In this document: piece by piece, positions 1 through 10,604 of the stretch | Layout of the letters: each line of letters begins with the position of its first letter | How positions within the stretch are numbered: the stretch's first letter is position 1 | NCBI RefSeq assembly: GCF_000186865.1 | Contig: NW_008705561.1 | Span: forward strand, 2,917,494-2,981,493 | Direction of reading: 5' to 3' | Length of the DNA stretch: 64,000 bases | From: Aureococcus anophagefferens | Taxonomy: Eukaryota; Sar; Pelagophyceae; Pelagomonadales; Pelagomonadaceae | Program-made: the position numbers and the translations under genes | The notes under the pieces: generated by a model | What the model saw: only the letters and a program-made list of their open reading frames with translations | What the model was told of the DNA's origin: nothing | Databases searched by the model: none

Positions 1-3000
1 CCGCCGCGCGTCGAGGCGGGCCTGGGCGTCGGCCGGGCGCCGCCCCACGTCGCCGCGGCCCTCGAGGAGACGACGCTGCGCCTGCGCGCGCGCGAGGCCG
101 AGGCCGCCGGCCCCGAGAACGCGCCGTCGCCCCTCGAGGCGCGCTTCGTGCGCGACGACCGGGGGCAGCTCTGGCTCAGCGACGTGTCGCGCGCGCGGGG
201 CGAGGCGCCCCGCGCGCCGACGTCGACGCCGGGCACGCGGTCCGCGAGCCGCGCGGCGTCGCGGTCGAACCCGTCCGCCGCCGCGTCGCGGCCGGGCACG
301 GGCGCGTCCGGCAGCCGCCCGCGGGGAGGCCGGACGCCGCCGGGTTCGTCGGGCCGGCCGCTCCAGCTGCGGCCGCTGAGCGACGGCGGCGGCATGGCCG
401 GCCCGCCGCGGGCCGCCGACTTCGTGGCGCCGCGGAGCGCCGGCGCCGAGCCCATCTTCGGCGGCGGCGCGCCAGACCGGTCGGACGCGATGGCGGCGGC
501 GACGCCCCGGGGCCGCGCCCAACTCGCGCTGCCGACGCCCTGGGAGGCGGAGCTCATGGCGCGGAGGAAGGCCCAGCTCGAGTCCCTCGCGTCCTTCGAC
601 TCCCTCGGCGCGCCGCCCCAGAACGACGGGCTGGGCCTCCCCGGGGACCTCTTCGCGCCGGCCGTCGACGGCGAGCCGTCGGCCGTCGAGACGCTCGACG
701 GCTTCCGCGTGCCGCCGGACGCGGCCGTGGAATCCGGCGCGCCGCCGGGCTCGGCCGCGACCTTCGCCATGGACGCGTTGCGGGAGCGCATCGAGGCCCT
801 CGAGGCCCAGGTCGAGGTGGAACGGCGGAAGGCGTCCGCGGCGGAGGCGTCGCGCGACAAGACCGTCGCCAAGTGCCGCGACCTCGGCCGCGAGCTCGCC
901 AAAGTCAAGGAGGAGGCCGACGACCTCGTCCGCGACCGCGACGCCCAGCTCGAGCTCCTGCGGCTCGAGCTCGACACCGCTCGAAACCAGGCCGCGGTCG
1001 CGCCGCGCCCCCCGAAGCCCGCCGCGGACGAGCCCTCCCAAAAACGCGCGGTCGACGACCTGCTCGAGCAGCTCCAGAGGAAGGAGGCGGCCCTCGTCGA
1101 CGCCGAGGTCAACGCGGCGAAGCAGAAGACGGCCCTCGAGGCGGCCTTCGCGAAGAAGGCCACGCAGGCCGCGTACCAGCAGCACGTCGCGATGAACGGG
1201 TTGCGGGGCGCGGTCTGCGAGGCCCAGGACGAGGCGACGGCCCTCGCGTCCGAGAACGCGGCCCTCAAGGCGAAGCTGACCATCGCCGACGGCGAGGCCG
1301 GCGAGCTCCGGCAGCAGGTCGCGGGGCTGCGCGCGGCGACGGCGTCCGGCGCCGCGGAGTCGTCGACGCTCGGCCAGACGACGCGCGCGGCCATGAGCCT
1401 GGAGTTCGGCGCCGTCAAGCAGGCCGTGGACCCGGAGACGGCGCACCCGTCCGGGTCGCTGTCGGCGTCGTCGCTCCTGAGCCGCGCGCACACGTCCGCG
1501 TCCGAGGCGTCGGCCGCGGCCGCGCAGTCCGAGAACGAAGCCAAGGCCAGGGCAGCAAAAGGGTGATTCAACGTCGCTTCAACGTGAGTTTTGCGCGCGC
1601 GCGCGTTTCGGAAACAGCACCCACGCTTCGAGAGCGCTCCGAGAGATGATCGCTCGTCCAAAAATCAGCGGAAACGAGCGGCAAACGGCCGAGAGAGGAG
1701 CCTTTGAAGTTGGGAATTTCGCACCCTTTCGCTGCCCAGGCCAAGGCGCGCCAGCTCCACAACAAGGTCGTCTTCCTCAAGTCGAGCCTCGAGATGGAGC
1801 TCGAGGCCAAGGTCGCGCTGGAGAAGGACCTCGTCAAGGTGCGCCAGGTGCTCGGCCAGGAGCGCGCGGAGTACGAGCAGCGGCTCGCGGAGGCCGCGCG
1901 CGACCGCGACGAGCCGCGTGGAACTCAAATCTTCAACCCGACTTCAATGTGAGCGTAATCGAACGGTTTGGACCAGACTCTTCAAGAACTCGACGAGAGC
2001 CATCGATCCGTCCAAGAATCAGCCGAATCGACTTCGATTGGACCGAGCTAGAGAGTTCTGAAGTTTGGCGGGGACCCCCCAAACCAGTGGTTGATTTCCA
2101 CGCAGGCGACGAGCTCGTCGCCGCGGCCGAGGGCCGCGCGCGCCTCGCCGTCGACGAGGCCCAGGAGCGGAGCTCCCATTTGGAATCGAAGCTCGTCGCC
2201 GCCCAGTCGGCCTACGGCGACGCGATCCACGACGCGGGCGTCGCGAGGAGGCGCGAGGAGGCCGCGCGCGCGGACGCGGCGCGCGAGGGGTCGCGCGCGG
2301 AGACGCTCCAGCGCGTCGCCGACGAGGAGCGGGCCAAGCTCCTCGAGGCGCGGTCGGCGCTGGGTTTGGGCGACGGGTCCACGGCGGCGCCGTCCGAGGG
2401 GTCCGTCGCGTCGCACGAGTCCGCCGCGACGCTCCGGCGCCTCGAGAACGAGAAGCAGTACCTCTCCGCGCAGCTCAAGTCCGAGGTCCAGTGCCGCGGC
2501 GAGCTCCAGGCGGCCCTCGACGCGGCGAGCGACCAGCTCCGCGAGGCCCAGGCCGCGGGCCACGGCGCCGCGCAGAAGGCGTTGGATAGTTGCCGCGTCG
2601 CGCAGGAGCGCGCGGACGGCGCGGAGCGCGACCTCCGCAACGCGACCGTGGAGAAGGAGGCGACGGAGGCGGCGCTGAAGAAGCAGGTCGACATGCTCAA
2701 GGACGGCTACGTGAAGACGCGCGACGCGCTCCGCGTCGAGCAGCACGAGAAGGGGCGGCTCAAGATCCAGGTCGGCGAGCTCGTCGACGCCGCAAGAAGA
2801 CGCGGCGAGGAGGTCGACGGCCTCAAGGCCGCGCGCCAGGAGGCGTTGGACCGCGCGGCGAAGGACGCGGACGCCGCGCGCGAGGCGCTCCGCGACAACG
2901 ACGACCGCGCGCGCGACCGCGAGCGCGCGCTCGAGGAGGACCTGCGCCGCGCGTTCTCCAGGGTCCAGGAGGTCCGCGCGACGGAGCTCGCGTTGCGGTC

Positions 3001-6000
3001 CCAGCTCGTCGACGTCGAGCGCAACGGCGTCCGCGCCGCGAAGATGGGCCTGGCGCTGGGCGGTCTCGGCGTCGGCGCCGCGAAAAGGCTGAGCTCGCGG
3101 ATGGCCGTCGAGCGGTCCATCGCCGTCGACGACGACGAGGCGAACCTGCTCTCGGGGGGCCGCTTCCAGGTGCCCTGGCTCCGCCGCGAGGGCGCGCGGT
3201 TCTTCGCGCGCTGGGTCCTCGCGACGCGGCGCCTCGCGGGCGAGGACGAGGCGCTCCGGCGGACGCGGGAAGCGCTCGAGCGCGCGATGGCCGACGTGAA
3301 GCGGCAGCACGAGGCGCGCGAGCTGTCCATCTACGAGCTCACGAACGACCAGCAGGCCGCGGCCGTCGCCGCCGCGCGCGCGGACGTCTACCTCGCGCAC
3401 CTCGACGAGCTCGCGCGCTACGGCGCGGCCCGCGACGCCGACGCCGAAGACGCGGCGGCCGCGCGCGGCGCCGAGGTCGACGCGCTGGCGAAGAAGCTGC
3501 GGGACGCCGTCGCCGCGACGGCGCGGTCCGAGGACGAGCGCGTCCAGATCAAGCTCGAGCTCAAGGACGAGCAGGACCGGCGCGCGCGGGACCGCGGCGC
3601 CGCGGAGGCCGCCGCGGACGCGGCGGCCAAGCTCGCGACGGTCCGCGCGGCCCTCGCCGCGGACGACCTCGGCCACCGCGTCGCGCGGTGCGCGGCGACG
3701 GCCGCCGCGCTCGCGGAGGACCTCCGCGGCGGCGACGGGGCCCCGCGGCTCCAGGTCCTCGAGGCCGCCGCGCGCGTCGCCGCGGCAGCCGCCGCCGCGC
3801 GCGGCGCCGTCGACGGCGCGAGGCTCGCCGCGGACCGCGCGGGCTACGCCGCGGAGACGCTCGAGTCCGCGACGGGCGACGGCGCGGGCCACCGGCGGCG
3901 CCTCGCCGCGGCCCTCGACGCGGCCGCGGCCGCCGCGGCCGCGGCCGCCGCGGCGACGGCCGCGGCGGAGCGGAAGTGCTCGTCGAGCGGCAACGGCGTG
4001 CGCCGCGAGGGCCTCGAGGACGAGCGCGCCTACTACCGCGCCGAGGCGGCGCGCGCGCTCGCGGAGCGCCGCGCCGGCGAGGCGGCGAACGCCGCCGCCG
4101 TCGACGCGCTGCGAGCGGACCGCGACGGCCTCCGGCGCAAGTCCGCCGCGGGCGACGCGGCCGGCCGGGCCGCGGGCGAAATGCTCGAAACGCGCGATGC
4201 CACCATCGCGACGCTCACGGACGCCTTCGCCGCCTACCGCGGCGGGGCCGAGGCGAGCGAGGCGATCCACGCGGACCGCCACGCGGCCGCGGAGGCCGCC
4301 GCCGTAGCCAAAAACGACCTCTTCGCGCGCGCGGAGATCGCGGGCCGCGCGCGCGCCTACGAGGCCGACGAGGCCGCGGGCGCGTGCCGCGACGCCGCCG
4401 TCGCGCTCCAGGCCCTCGAGGACGAGACCTACTGGCGCGAGAGCCTGCGCGCGTCGGAGTCGCGCGCCGAGGACCGCGAGGCCGCGGCGTGGAAGGGCGG
4501 CATGGAGGAGCGCGACAAGCTCGCGCGCAAGGAGGCGTCGGACCTCCGGGCCGCCGCGGAGCGCGCGCTCGCGGACGTCAAGGCCGCCGCGGCCGCGTCG
4601 CTCACGGAGGTCCGCGTGAACACCAAGGCCGCGCTCGAGAAGGCCGCGGCCGCCGCGACGCAGCGCGAGCGGGACGCCGTCGCGCGCGCGGACGAGGCCG
4701 CGCGCGGCGACGAGCGGGGGCTCCGCTTCGCCGCCGAGGCCGCGGCGGCGGCCGCGGGCGCGGCCCAGCTCGACAACACGACGCGCGCGCTCGAGCGCGA
4801 CGCGCGGCGCGAGAAGCGCGTCGCGGAGGAGCACGCGCGGCGCGAGGCGGACCGCGCGGAGGCGGAGCGGCTGCGGCTGTCGACGGAGCTGGGCGCCGTG
4901 CGCGAGCACGCGATCCTGGAGTTCGACCGCGCGCAGCAGCTCCGGAGCGAGCACGCGCTCGCGCTCGAGGGCCAGGCGGACGCGGCGGAGCGCGCGCTCA
5001 AGCACGCGCTCCGCGACGCCGCAGACGCGTCCGACGCCGCCGAGGCGGGCCGCGTCGCCGGCGCCGCGGAGGCCGCGGAAAACGCGCGCGAGTCGCGCGA
5101 CGCGGACCACCACGAGGCGCTCACGCTCGCCGTCGCGCGCGCGACGGCCGCGGCCGAGGTCCACTGCCGCGACACCTTGCTCGCGCCCGTGCGCCTCGCG
5201 CTCCTCGGCGCGGACGCGGCGCGCGCCGCGGACGGCGCCATGCTCGCGGAGGCCGCGCGCGCGTGGGACGACGAGCACGACAAGGTCGTGGACCTCCGCG
5301 GCGAGCTCCACTACATCCGGCGGTCCTGCGCGATCCGCGAGTGGCGCATCGGCGTGCGCGCCGTCGCGACGAACGCCAAGGCCATCGCCGCGCGCGAACG
5401 CGCGGAGAAGGACCGCGACGCGTCCGAGGCGAAGCTCGTCGACGACCTCGACCGCGCGAAGCGCAAGGCCGCGTCGGTGCGGCGCCAGCTCGACGCGAAG
5501 CTCGACGAGGGCGAGGGCTTCCGGCGGCGCATGCACGACACGCTGGTCAACCACGAGCGGGCCACGCTCGTCGCGCACAAGCGCCGGTCCACGGAGCTCG
5601 GCCAGGAGCTGGAGATCATCGTCCGCGACCGCGACGACCTCGAGACGGAGCGCGACAAGCTGTTGGAGTACATCGACGAGATGCAGGAGTCCGTGCGCGC
5701 CATCGAGCAGTCCATCCACGCGCACTCGAAGTCGTCGGCGATCTCGTCCGACGGCCGCATCAACATCGCGCACGCGAAGAAGAAGAAGCGCATGGACGAC
5801 GACCACGAGATGCTGCTCCTCGGCGTCGAGAAGCAGCGGGGCGCCCTCGCGGACACGGACAAGAAGCTCGCGAACCTCAACGACGCGCGCGAGAACAAGG
5901 AGGACGAGATGAAGGCGCTCGAGCGGCGGCTCGTGGAGCTCCTCGTGAGCCAGCAGAAGAAGCTCCTCGCCATCCTCCAGGAGGCGGCGAACGCGTCCCG

Positions 6001-6118
6001 CGCCGTCGACGAGGCGACGCCGCGCAAGCCGGGCGAGGAGAAGCGCGACGAGCTCGAGCTCGCGGAGGCGCGCGCCGCGGCCATGGGCGGCATGGGCGAC
6101 TTCGCGAGCCCGTGGTAA
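1..6118 (+). CDS. Giant coiled-coil protein, 5'-partial, three exons split by two introners
   Basis: The reading frame is open from the first base, so the start lies outside the window. Exons are <1..1539, 1740..1905 and 2106..6118 (TAA). Removing both introns gives 1906 in-frame codons, which supports the model. The protein (at least 1905 aa) has a Pro/Ser/Ala-rich N-terminal part, then about 1600 residues rich in Ala, Glu, Arg and Lys with heptad-like spacing, ending near GDFASPW. No catalytic motif is visible. Such proteins are usually cytoskeletal, ciliary or centrosomal scaffolds, but no family is recognised. The middle exon is only 166 nt and exists because two introners of different families landed close together. 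Very long antisense ORFs over this gene are products of high GC. Confidence 0.8.
1548..1739 (+). mobile_element. Introner element A, family 1
   Basis: A 192-bp element flanked by the 8-bp duplication GCCAAGGC at 1540-1547 and 1740-1747. Terminal inverted repeats GGGCAGCAAAAGGGTG (1550-1565) and its complement at 1722-1737 differ at one base. The intron is 1540..1739 (200 nt): donor GC comes from the upstream duplication and acceptor AG from the element end. Splicing joins NE to AKARQLHNK in frame. Confidence 0.9.
1914..2105 (+). mobile_element. Introner element B, family 2
   Basis: A 192-bp element between copies of GCGACGAG at 1906-1913 and 2106-2113. The ends CCGCGTGGAACTCAA and the complement of CTGCGTGGAAATCAA form an imperfect inverted repeat. 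The intron 1906..2105 is 200 nt with GC-AG ends, and splicing restores RDRDELVAAA. The core GTCCAAGAATCAGCCGAATC resembles the family 1 core. Confidence 0.9.
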
Positions 6119-6147
6119 TTGTCTGGTGTGGTCCTGTCTTACGCACC

Positions 6148-7005
6148 CTAGGAGCCGCCCGGGGGGGTCCAGAACCCCACGACGAGGCGCGCGGCGTCGT
6201 CGGGGATGGGGGCGCACTTGGTCACGAGGCCGACGAGGATGCGCTCGTGCTGCTTCGCGTGCTTCTCCCAGCCGCCGGCGGACCTGACGGAATCGATCGC
6301 GTCCAGGGCAGCTGCTGTCCACATTGTGCGATCAGTAATATCTTCCTTCGGGATCTCGGCGCCAGCGCAGAGCAGGATTTTCACGACGTCGCGGTCGCCC
6401 TGATCAGCGGCTACATACAAGGCTTCATTCACCAAGGCGCCGGCTCGGATCAACAGTTTGATACACGACACGCAGCCCTCGCGCAACTCGCTACGGCAGC
6501 GTACAACGAGGCGTTCCCCGCGCAAGCCGACGTGCGTCGGCTCCCCCCGGGAAGATCTGACCGCGTCGCTGAGAGCGGTGTCTCCAACACAATCTACCGC
6601 GTTGACGTCCGCGCCTGCGGCCAGCAGAAGAGCGACGTTGCTCGCGCATCCGCGATTGGCTGCTTCACCGAGCGGAGGGCCTCTGCCGCTCCCTGTCGAG
6701 TCGTTTGGCGACGCGCCGCACCCCAGCAAAAATTCGACCGCCTCGGGGTGATTCGCCTCGCTTGTCGTGTAGCACAAGGCTTCGTACATGTAGCGAGCAT
6801 CGTAGTGCACATCCTCGAGGAGGGCGCGAAGGGGCTCGAAGTCGCCAGTCCGTTTCGCTTCACGCAAAACCGGCTGGTAGCGGGTGTCGGCCGACGCCCT
6901 GGCGAGGATGTAGGTGACGTCTTCGGCTGACAACATCTCGACTGCTGACACTCGACGACGACCCACCAGAATCAGCCGGGCCGAGTTGGTTGGCATGGGC
7001 TGCAT
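6148..7005 (-). CDS. Ankyrin-repeat protein with C-terminal FWTPPGG module
   Basis: 285 aa from the ATG at 7005; an upstream GTG at 7041 is unlikely to be the start. Ankyrin-like units include AVEFLLGCGASPNDS, NVALLLAAGADVNAVD, CIKLLIRAGALVNEA and VVKILLCAGAEI. The last 40 residues (HERILVGLVTKCAP to VVGFWTPPGGS) match the end of the ankyrin gene at 45580-46338. GC content is visibly lower than in the neighbours. It overlaps nothing and is convergent with the coiled-coil gene, 29 bp away. Ankyrin proteins bind partners; the partner is unknown. Function of the shared tail is unknown. Confidence 0.75.
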   Translation of the reverse strand: MQPMPTNSARLILVGRRRVSAVEMLSAEDVTYILARASADTRYQPVLREAKRTGDFEPLRALLEDVHYDARYMYEALCYTTSEANHPEAVEFLLGCGASPNDSTGSGRGPPLGEAANRGCASNVALLLAAGADVNAVDCVGDTALSDAVRSSRGEPTHVGLRGERLVVRCRSELREGCVSCIKLLIRAGALVNEALYVAADQGDRDVVKILLCAGAEIPKEDITDRTMWTAAALDAIDSVRSAGGWEKHAKQHERILVGLVTKCAPIPDDAARLVVGFWTPPGGS

Positions 7006-7122
7006 CGTCGGCTCGATCGGTGCATCAGCGGTGCGCCTCACGAGGAAGCGAGCTGTGGCAGCCAGGAAAGTCGACTAGTGCGGCGTCCTCCGGCGCCAGC
7101 GCGCGCGACTGCAACACTCCCC

Positions 7123-8304
7123 ATGGCGAACCGCTACGGCTACGACTACCCGGACCTCACGTCCGACGACAGCAACGACATCAAGCGCGTGCTCGCGGAG
7201 CGCGAGGCGAACCCGGGCGCCGCGCCCCCGCGGGCCCGGCCCGGCCGCGCGCGGCCCGGCCACGTCGGCGTCAATCTCTATGGGTATGCCTACCCGGAGC
7301 TCACGGCGTCCGACGGGCCCGACGTGCTGCAGCTGCTCAACGACCGGGACCGCGAGTTCCGGCTCAAGGAGGCCGGCGGGAAGATCGAGGTCTTCGGCGA
7401 CGGCGCGTCGTCGGCCCTGGAAGCGCGGCAGAAGGAGAACGAGGCCGCGCGGCAGAACGAGCAGGACGCGGAGCCCGCGCACTGGTGCTTCCTCGACCCG
7501 CAGGGCGCGGTGCAGGGCCCGTACCACCGGCTGCAGATGCGCTTCTGGTTCGAGAAGGGCTTCTTCGAGATGAAGACGCCCGTGCGGTTCGGGCTGAGCG
7601 GCCCCTTCACCATGCTCGGCGACGCGTTCGGCGCCGCGGCCGCGGGCGAGTACGTCTGGGCGTTCCTCGACGACGCGGCGATCGCGAAGAAGCGGGACCA
7701 GGCCGAGGAGCTCAAGAACCGGCCGACGCAGAACCCGCACGGCACCTGGAAGCAGAAGCACCTCAAGGTGCCGGCGACGCGCGAGAACCCCTTCCCCAAC
7801 GAGGACTTCGAGTCGCCGGGCCAGGAATTGTACTGGTGCGCGCACGCGGGCGAGACGCGGGCCGCGCTCAAGCTCATCGAGGAGGGCGCGGACGTGCTCT
7901 GGCGGAACCACAACGAGCAGTGCATCCTTTCCGCGGCGGCCAAGGCCGGGGACGTGGAGATCATCCGGGCCCTCGTCAAGTGCGGCGCGCCGCCGAGCCA
8001 CGAGAACATCTGGCACATGACGCCGCTGCACGAGGCCGCGCGCGCGAACCGCGGGCCGGCGATCCGCGCGCTCGTCGACCTCGGCGCGGACATGGAGGTC
8101 CGCGACCTGGACGGCTACAAGCCCATCCACACGGCCTGCACGACGAACGCGGTCGACGCGATCCGCGAGCTCGTGCTGCTCGGGTCGACGACGACGATCC
8201 GCGACAACCACAACTGGACGCCCATCATGCACGTCCTCAACCACGGCATGGACGCGCGCAAGAAGGCCCAGATCATCCAGCTCATCCGCAAGGAGTGCGA
8301 GTAG
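7123..8304 (+). CDS. GYF-domain protein with C-terminal ankyrin repeats
   Basis: 393 aa; the start ATG sits in CCCCATGGCG. Two short N-terminal repeats (RYGYDYPDLTSDDSNDI and LYGYAYPELTASDGPDV) are each followed by helical sequence. A GYF domain lies at about residues 120-170: WCFLDPQGAVQGPYHRLQ, then MRFWFEKGFFEMKTPVRF, which fits W-x-Y/F-x-D-x-x-G-x-x-QGP followed by M-x-x-W-x-x-x-GYF. Ankyrin repeats follow to the C-terminus (MTPLHEAARA, YKPIHTACTT, WTPIMHVL). GYF domains bind proline-rich peptides in splicing and translational-repression factors. The combination with ankyrin repeats is unusual. Function inferred only as a protein-interaction adaptor. Confidence 0.75.
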   Translation: MANRYGYDYPDLTSDDSNDIKRVLAEREANPGAAPPRARPGRARPGHVGVNLYGYAYPELTASDGPDVLQLLNDRDREFRLKEAGGKIEVFGDGASSALEARQKENEAARQNEQDAEPAHWCFLDPQGAVQGPYHRLQMRFWFEKGFFEMKTPVRFGLSGPFTMLGDAFGAAAAGEYVWAFLDDAAIAKKRDQAEELKNRPTQNPHGTWKQKHLKVPATRENPFPNEDFESPGQELYWCAHAGETRAALKLIEEGADVLWRNHNEQCILSAAAKAGDVEIIRALVKCGAPPSHENIWHMTPLHEAARANRGPAIRALVDLGADMEVRDLDGYKPIHTACTTNAVDAIRELVLLGSTTTIRDNHNWTPIMHVLNHGMDARKKAQIIQLIRKECE

Positions 8305-8318
8305 TTTTTCTAAATTTG

Positions 8319-9308
8319 TTACGCCGGCGGCACGAAGCCCGCGTTGAGGAACCACTCGAGCGCGTCGTAGTCCTCGGTTTTGTAGTTGGCCATGACCTCG
8401 TCGCCCGCCTTGAGCTCGAGGGGCCGGCCGTCGTCCGTGAAGCTCCAGTAGCACCAGTCGTCGCCGTCGTGCTCCCGGTTCTTCGCGTTCACGGCCGCCC
8501 GTCCGGAGCCGACCGTCGCGCCCCCGCGCACGCCGCGCGCCGCGAGGCGCGTCTCCACGGTCGCGGCGACGGCGTCGAAGGACGTGAACGGCGACCGGCC
8601 CGCGTCGTGGTTGAGCAAATCCAGCAGCGGCACGAGCTTGGGCGCCGCGCCGCCGCCCATGGCCCGGCTCGAGACGACGCCGAGCGCCCACGCGACGTCG
8701 GCCGCGTCGACGCGCAGCGCCGCGCCGAAGTCGCCCGCGAGGCCGTTGGCGACGCGCTCCGCGTAGGCCGCGGCCCGCCGCGCCTCGTCGCGCCAGAGGC
8801 CGCGGTCCGCCGGGTCCGCGGCGTCGAGGAGCGCCTCGAAGGCGCCCGCGTCGCCCGCGAGGAGCGGCGCCCACGCGTTGGGCAGCGCCGCGACGTCGCG
8901 CGGCAGCGACTCGAGGTAGGGCGCCCAGAAGACGTCGCCGCCGCGGCGCCGCTCGCCGTCGAGCGACGCGAGCCAGAGCACGAGGAGCGACCCGTCGTCG
9001 AGGTCGTCGCCGCCCGCGCCGCGGTCCTCGAGGAACGCGCGCGCGCGCCGGCCGGACATCTCCAGCGACGCCGGCACGACGACGAGCGGCGCCGCGCTCA
9101 CGGCGTCGACGCCGACGTCGCGCGCGGCGACGAGGCCGCGCGCCCCGCAGGGCGCCGGGTCCGCGAGGGCCAGCGACGCGTGCACGCTGCCGCCCGCCCG
9201 CCGCACGAACGACGCGAGCGCGTTGAAGTCGAAGGCCGTCGCGCGCGAGGCGAGCAGCAGGAGCGTTGCGACGCGGCGCTGCGTGCATGCATGGCGCCGC
9301 GGTAGCAT
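8319..9308 (-). CDS. SET-domain protein methyltransferase (SETD3/Rubisco-LSMT-like)
   Basis: 329 aa. The start at 9308 gives a plausible N-terminal signal sequence (MLPRRHACTQRRVATLLLLA); the frame is open further upstream. The SET core motif KLVPLLDLLNHDAG (P-x-x-D-x-x-NH) and the C-terminal pattern GDEVMANYKTEDYDALEWF, then NAGFVPP, match the SETD3/LSMT class, which methylates Lys or His of Rubisco, actin and other non-histone proteins. The preceding region (FDFNALASFVRRAGG, GARGLVAARDV) matches the typical SET N-terminus. The N-terminal signal suggests plastid or ER routing, which is inference. Confidence 0.65.
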   Translation of the reverse strand: MLPRRHACTQRRVATLLLLASRATAFDFNALASFVRRAGGSVHASLALADPAPCGARGLVAARDVGVDAVSAAPLVVVPASLEMSGRRARAFLEDRGAGGDDLDDGSLLVLWLASLDGERRRGGDVFWAPYLESLPRDVAALPNAWAPLLAGDAGAFEALLDAADPADRGLWRDEARRAAAYAERVANGLAGDFGAALRVDAADVAWALGVVSSRAMGGGAAPKLVPLLDLLNHDAGRSPFTSFDAVAATVETRLAARGVRGGATVGSGRAAVNAKNREHDGDDWCYWSFTDDGRPLELKAGDEVMANYKTEDYDALEWFLNAGFVPPA

Positions 9309-9492
9309 CGAGGGCGACCTCAGCTTCGACCTTGCATGGCGTCGCGGCAGCGTCATTGGCTGCGACGTCGCGTCCATCGATGATGCGCTTGTGGATTCGC
9401 TTGTGGGTGCAACCCACTTCAGCATCAACACGTTGACTTTCGCCCTGCCCTTCTATGCCCTGATGGGGCAGCTAGCCTGCTCGAGATCTGTC

Positions 9493-10596
9493 ATGGGGCT
9501 CCTCGTCCGCTGCCTCGCGCTCGTCGCGACGACGACGCCGCTCCAGTTCACGGTGGAGTTCGACGGCCGGTCCCACACGACCGAAGGCGACGACGCGGCG
9601 GCCATGGCGCGCTACTACGTCGACGAGATCTTCGGCGCCGACTTCGTCGGCGAGGGCTGCGCGACGCGGGCCTGCAGCGTGGACCTCCTCGAGCGCGCGA
9701 TCCTCGTGGCGAACGCGGACGAGGGCCTCGAGACGCCGGACAGCGGCTTCCAGCTGGTCGCGGCGCGGGACCCGGAAGCGCCGCTGCTCGTGCTCTGCGC
9801 GTCGCTGGGCGCGACGATGGGGCCGGACGCGGCGGAATCGACGTTGGACGCGCGGCTCGCGAGCCGCATGACCATGGAGTTCGAGTTCCGCCGTTTTGTG
9901 AATCGGACCTTTGGCGACTCCGTGTCCGTGCTCTTCGTGCGGGACGGCGCGCGGGAGTGGTACCTCGGCGGCGTCGCGGGCCTCGGCGGCGACCCGGCGG
10001 CGGCGGCGGACGGCGTCCGGCGGCTCTTGGACGCGCGGGGGCTGCGGCCGAACGCGACCCTCGTCGCGGGGAGCTCCATGGGCGGCTTCGGGGCCATCCT
10101 GCTGGGCGCGCTGCTCGGCGCGGACGACGTCGTCGCGTTCGTGCCGCAGACGTTCGTGGACCCGCCGGGGCTCGCGCGCGCCGGCGACGCGCGCTTCCCC
10201 CACTACGCGGCCGTCGCGGCCCTCGTCGCGGCGGGGCGCGCCGGCGCGGCGTACGCGGACCTCGGCGGGCTCGTCGCGCGCGAGCGCGCGCGCGGCGGGC
10301 CCTGCGCGACGAAGTACCTCCTCGTGTCGCGGCTCCCGGGCGACGGCGGCGACGGCGGCCACGCGGCCATGGACGCGGTCCACGCGGCCCACCTCCGGCG
10401 CCGGAGCGGCTGCGTCGACGTCGTCCGCTGCCCGGCGGCCGCGGCGCACACGACGTGCGCCAAGGTCATGCGCGACACGGGCGCGCTCGAGCGCGCGCTC
10501 CGGGACCGCGCCTTCGCGCCGCCGGGCCGCGACCGGTCGCCGGCGCCGGTCTCCTGGCGGGACCTGCTCCTGGAGCGCGCGCCGTCGCCGTCGTAA
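9493..10596 (+). CDS. Secreted alpha/beta-hydrolase-like protein
   Basis: 367 aa from the ATG at 9493, which begins a hydrophobic signal-like stretch (MGLLVRCLALVATTTPLQF). The frame is open further upstream, so the start is uncertain. The motif VAGSSMGGFGAILLGALL has the G-x-S-x-G nucleophile elbow of alpha/beta hydrolases, followed by VVAFVPQTFVDP. A late histidine (AAAHTTCAK) could complete the triad. Substrate is unknown. Divergent from the SET gene, with 184 bp between the start codons. Confidence 0.55.
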   Translation: MGLLVRCLALVATTTPLQFTVEFDGRSHTTEGDDAAAMARYYVDEIFGADFVGEGCATRACSVDLLERAILVANADEGLETPDSGFQLVAARDPEAPLLVLCASLGATMGPDAAESTLDARLASRMTMEFEFRRFVNRTFGDSVSVLFVRDGAREWYLGGVAGLGGDPAAAADGVRRLLDARGLRPNATLVAGSSMGGFGAILLGALLGADDVVAFVPQTFVDPPGLARAGDARFPHYAAVAALVAAGRAGAAYADLGGLVARERARGGPCATKYLLVSRLPGDGGDGGHAAMDAVHAAHLRRRSGCVDVVRCPAAAAHTTCAKVMRDTGALERALRDRAFAPPGRDRSPAPVSWRDLLLERAPSPS

Positions 10597-10604
10597 GAAA
10601 CGTG

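Noticed and set aside
2048..6322. Antisense ORF of 1424 codons over the coiled-coil gene
   Set aside because: High GC removes stop codons from several frames. The antisense product is low-complexity Arg/Leu/Val sequence without domains, while the sense frame splices perfectly.
2590..6930. Second forward-frame ORF of 1446 codons
   Set aside because: Arg/Gly/Ala-rich shadow of the coiled-coil frame, continuing into antisense of the ankyrin gene.
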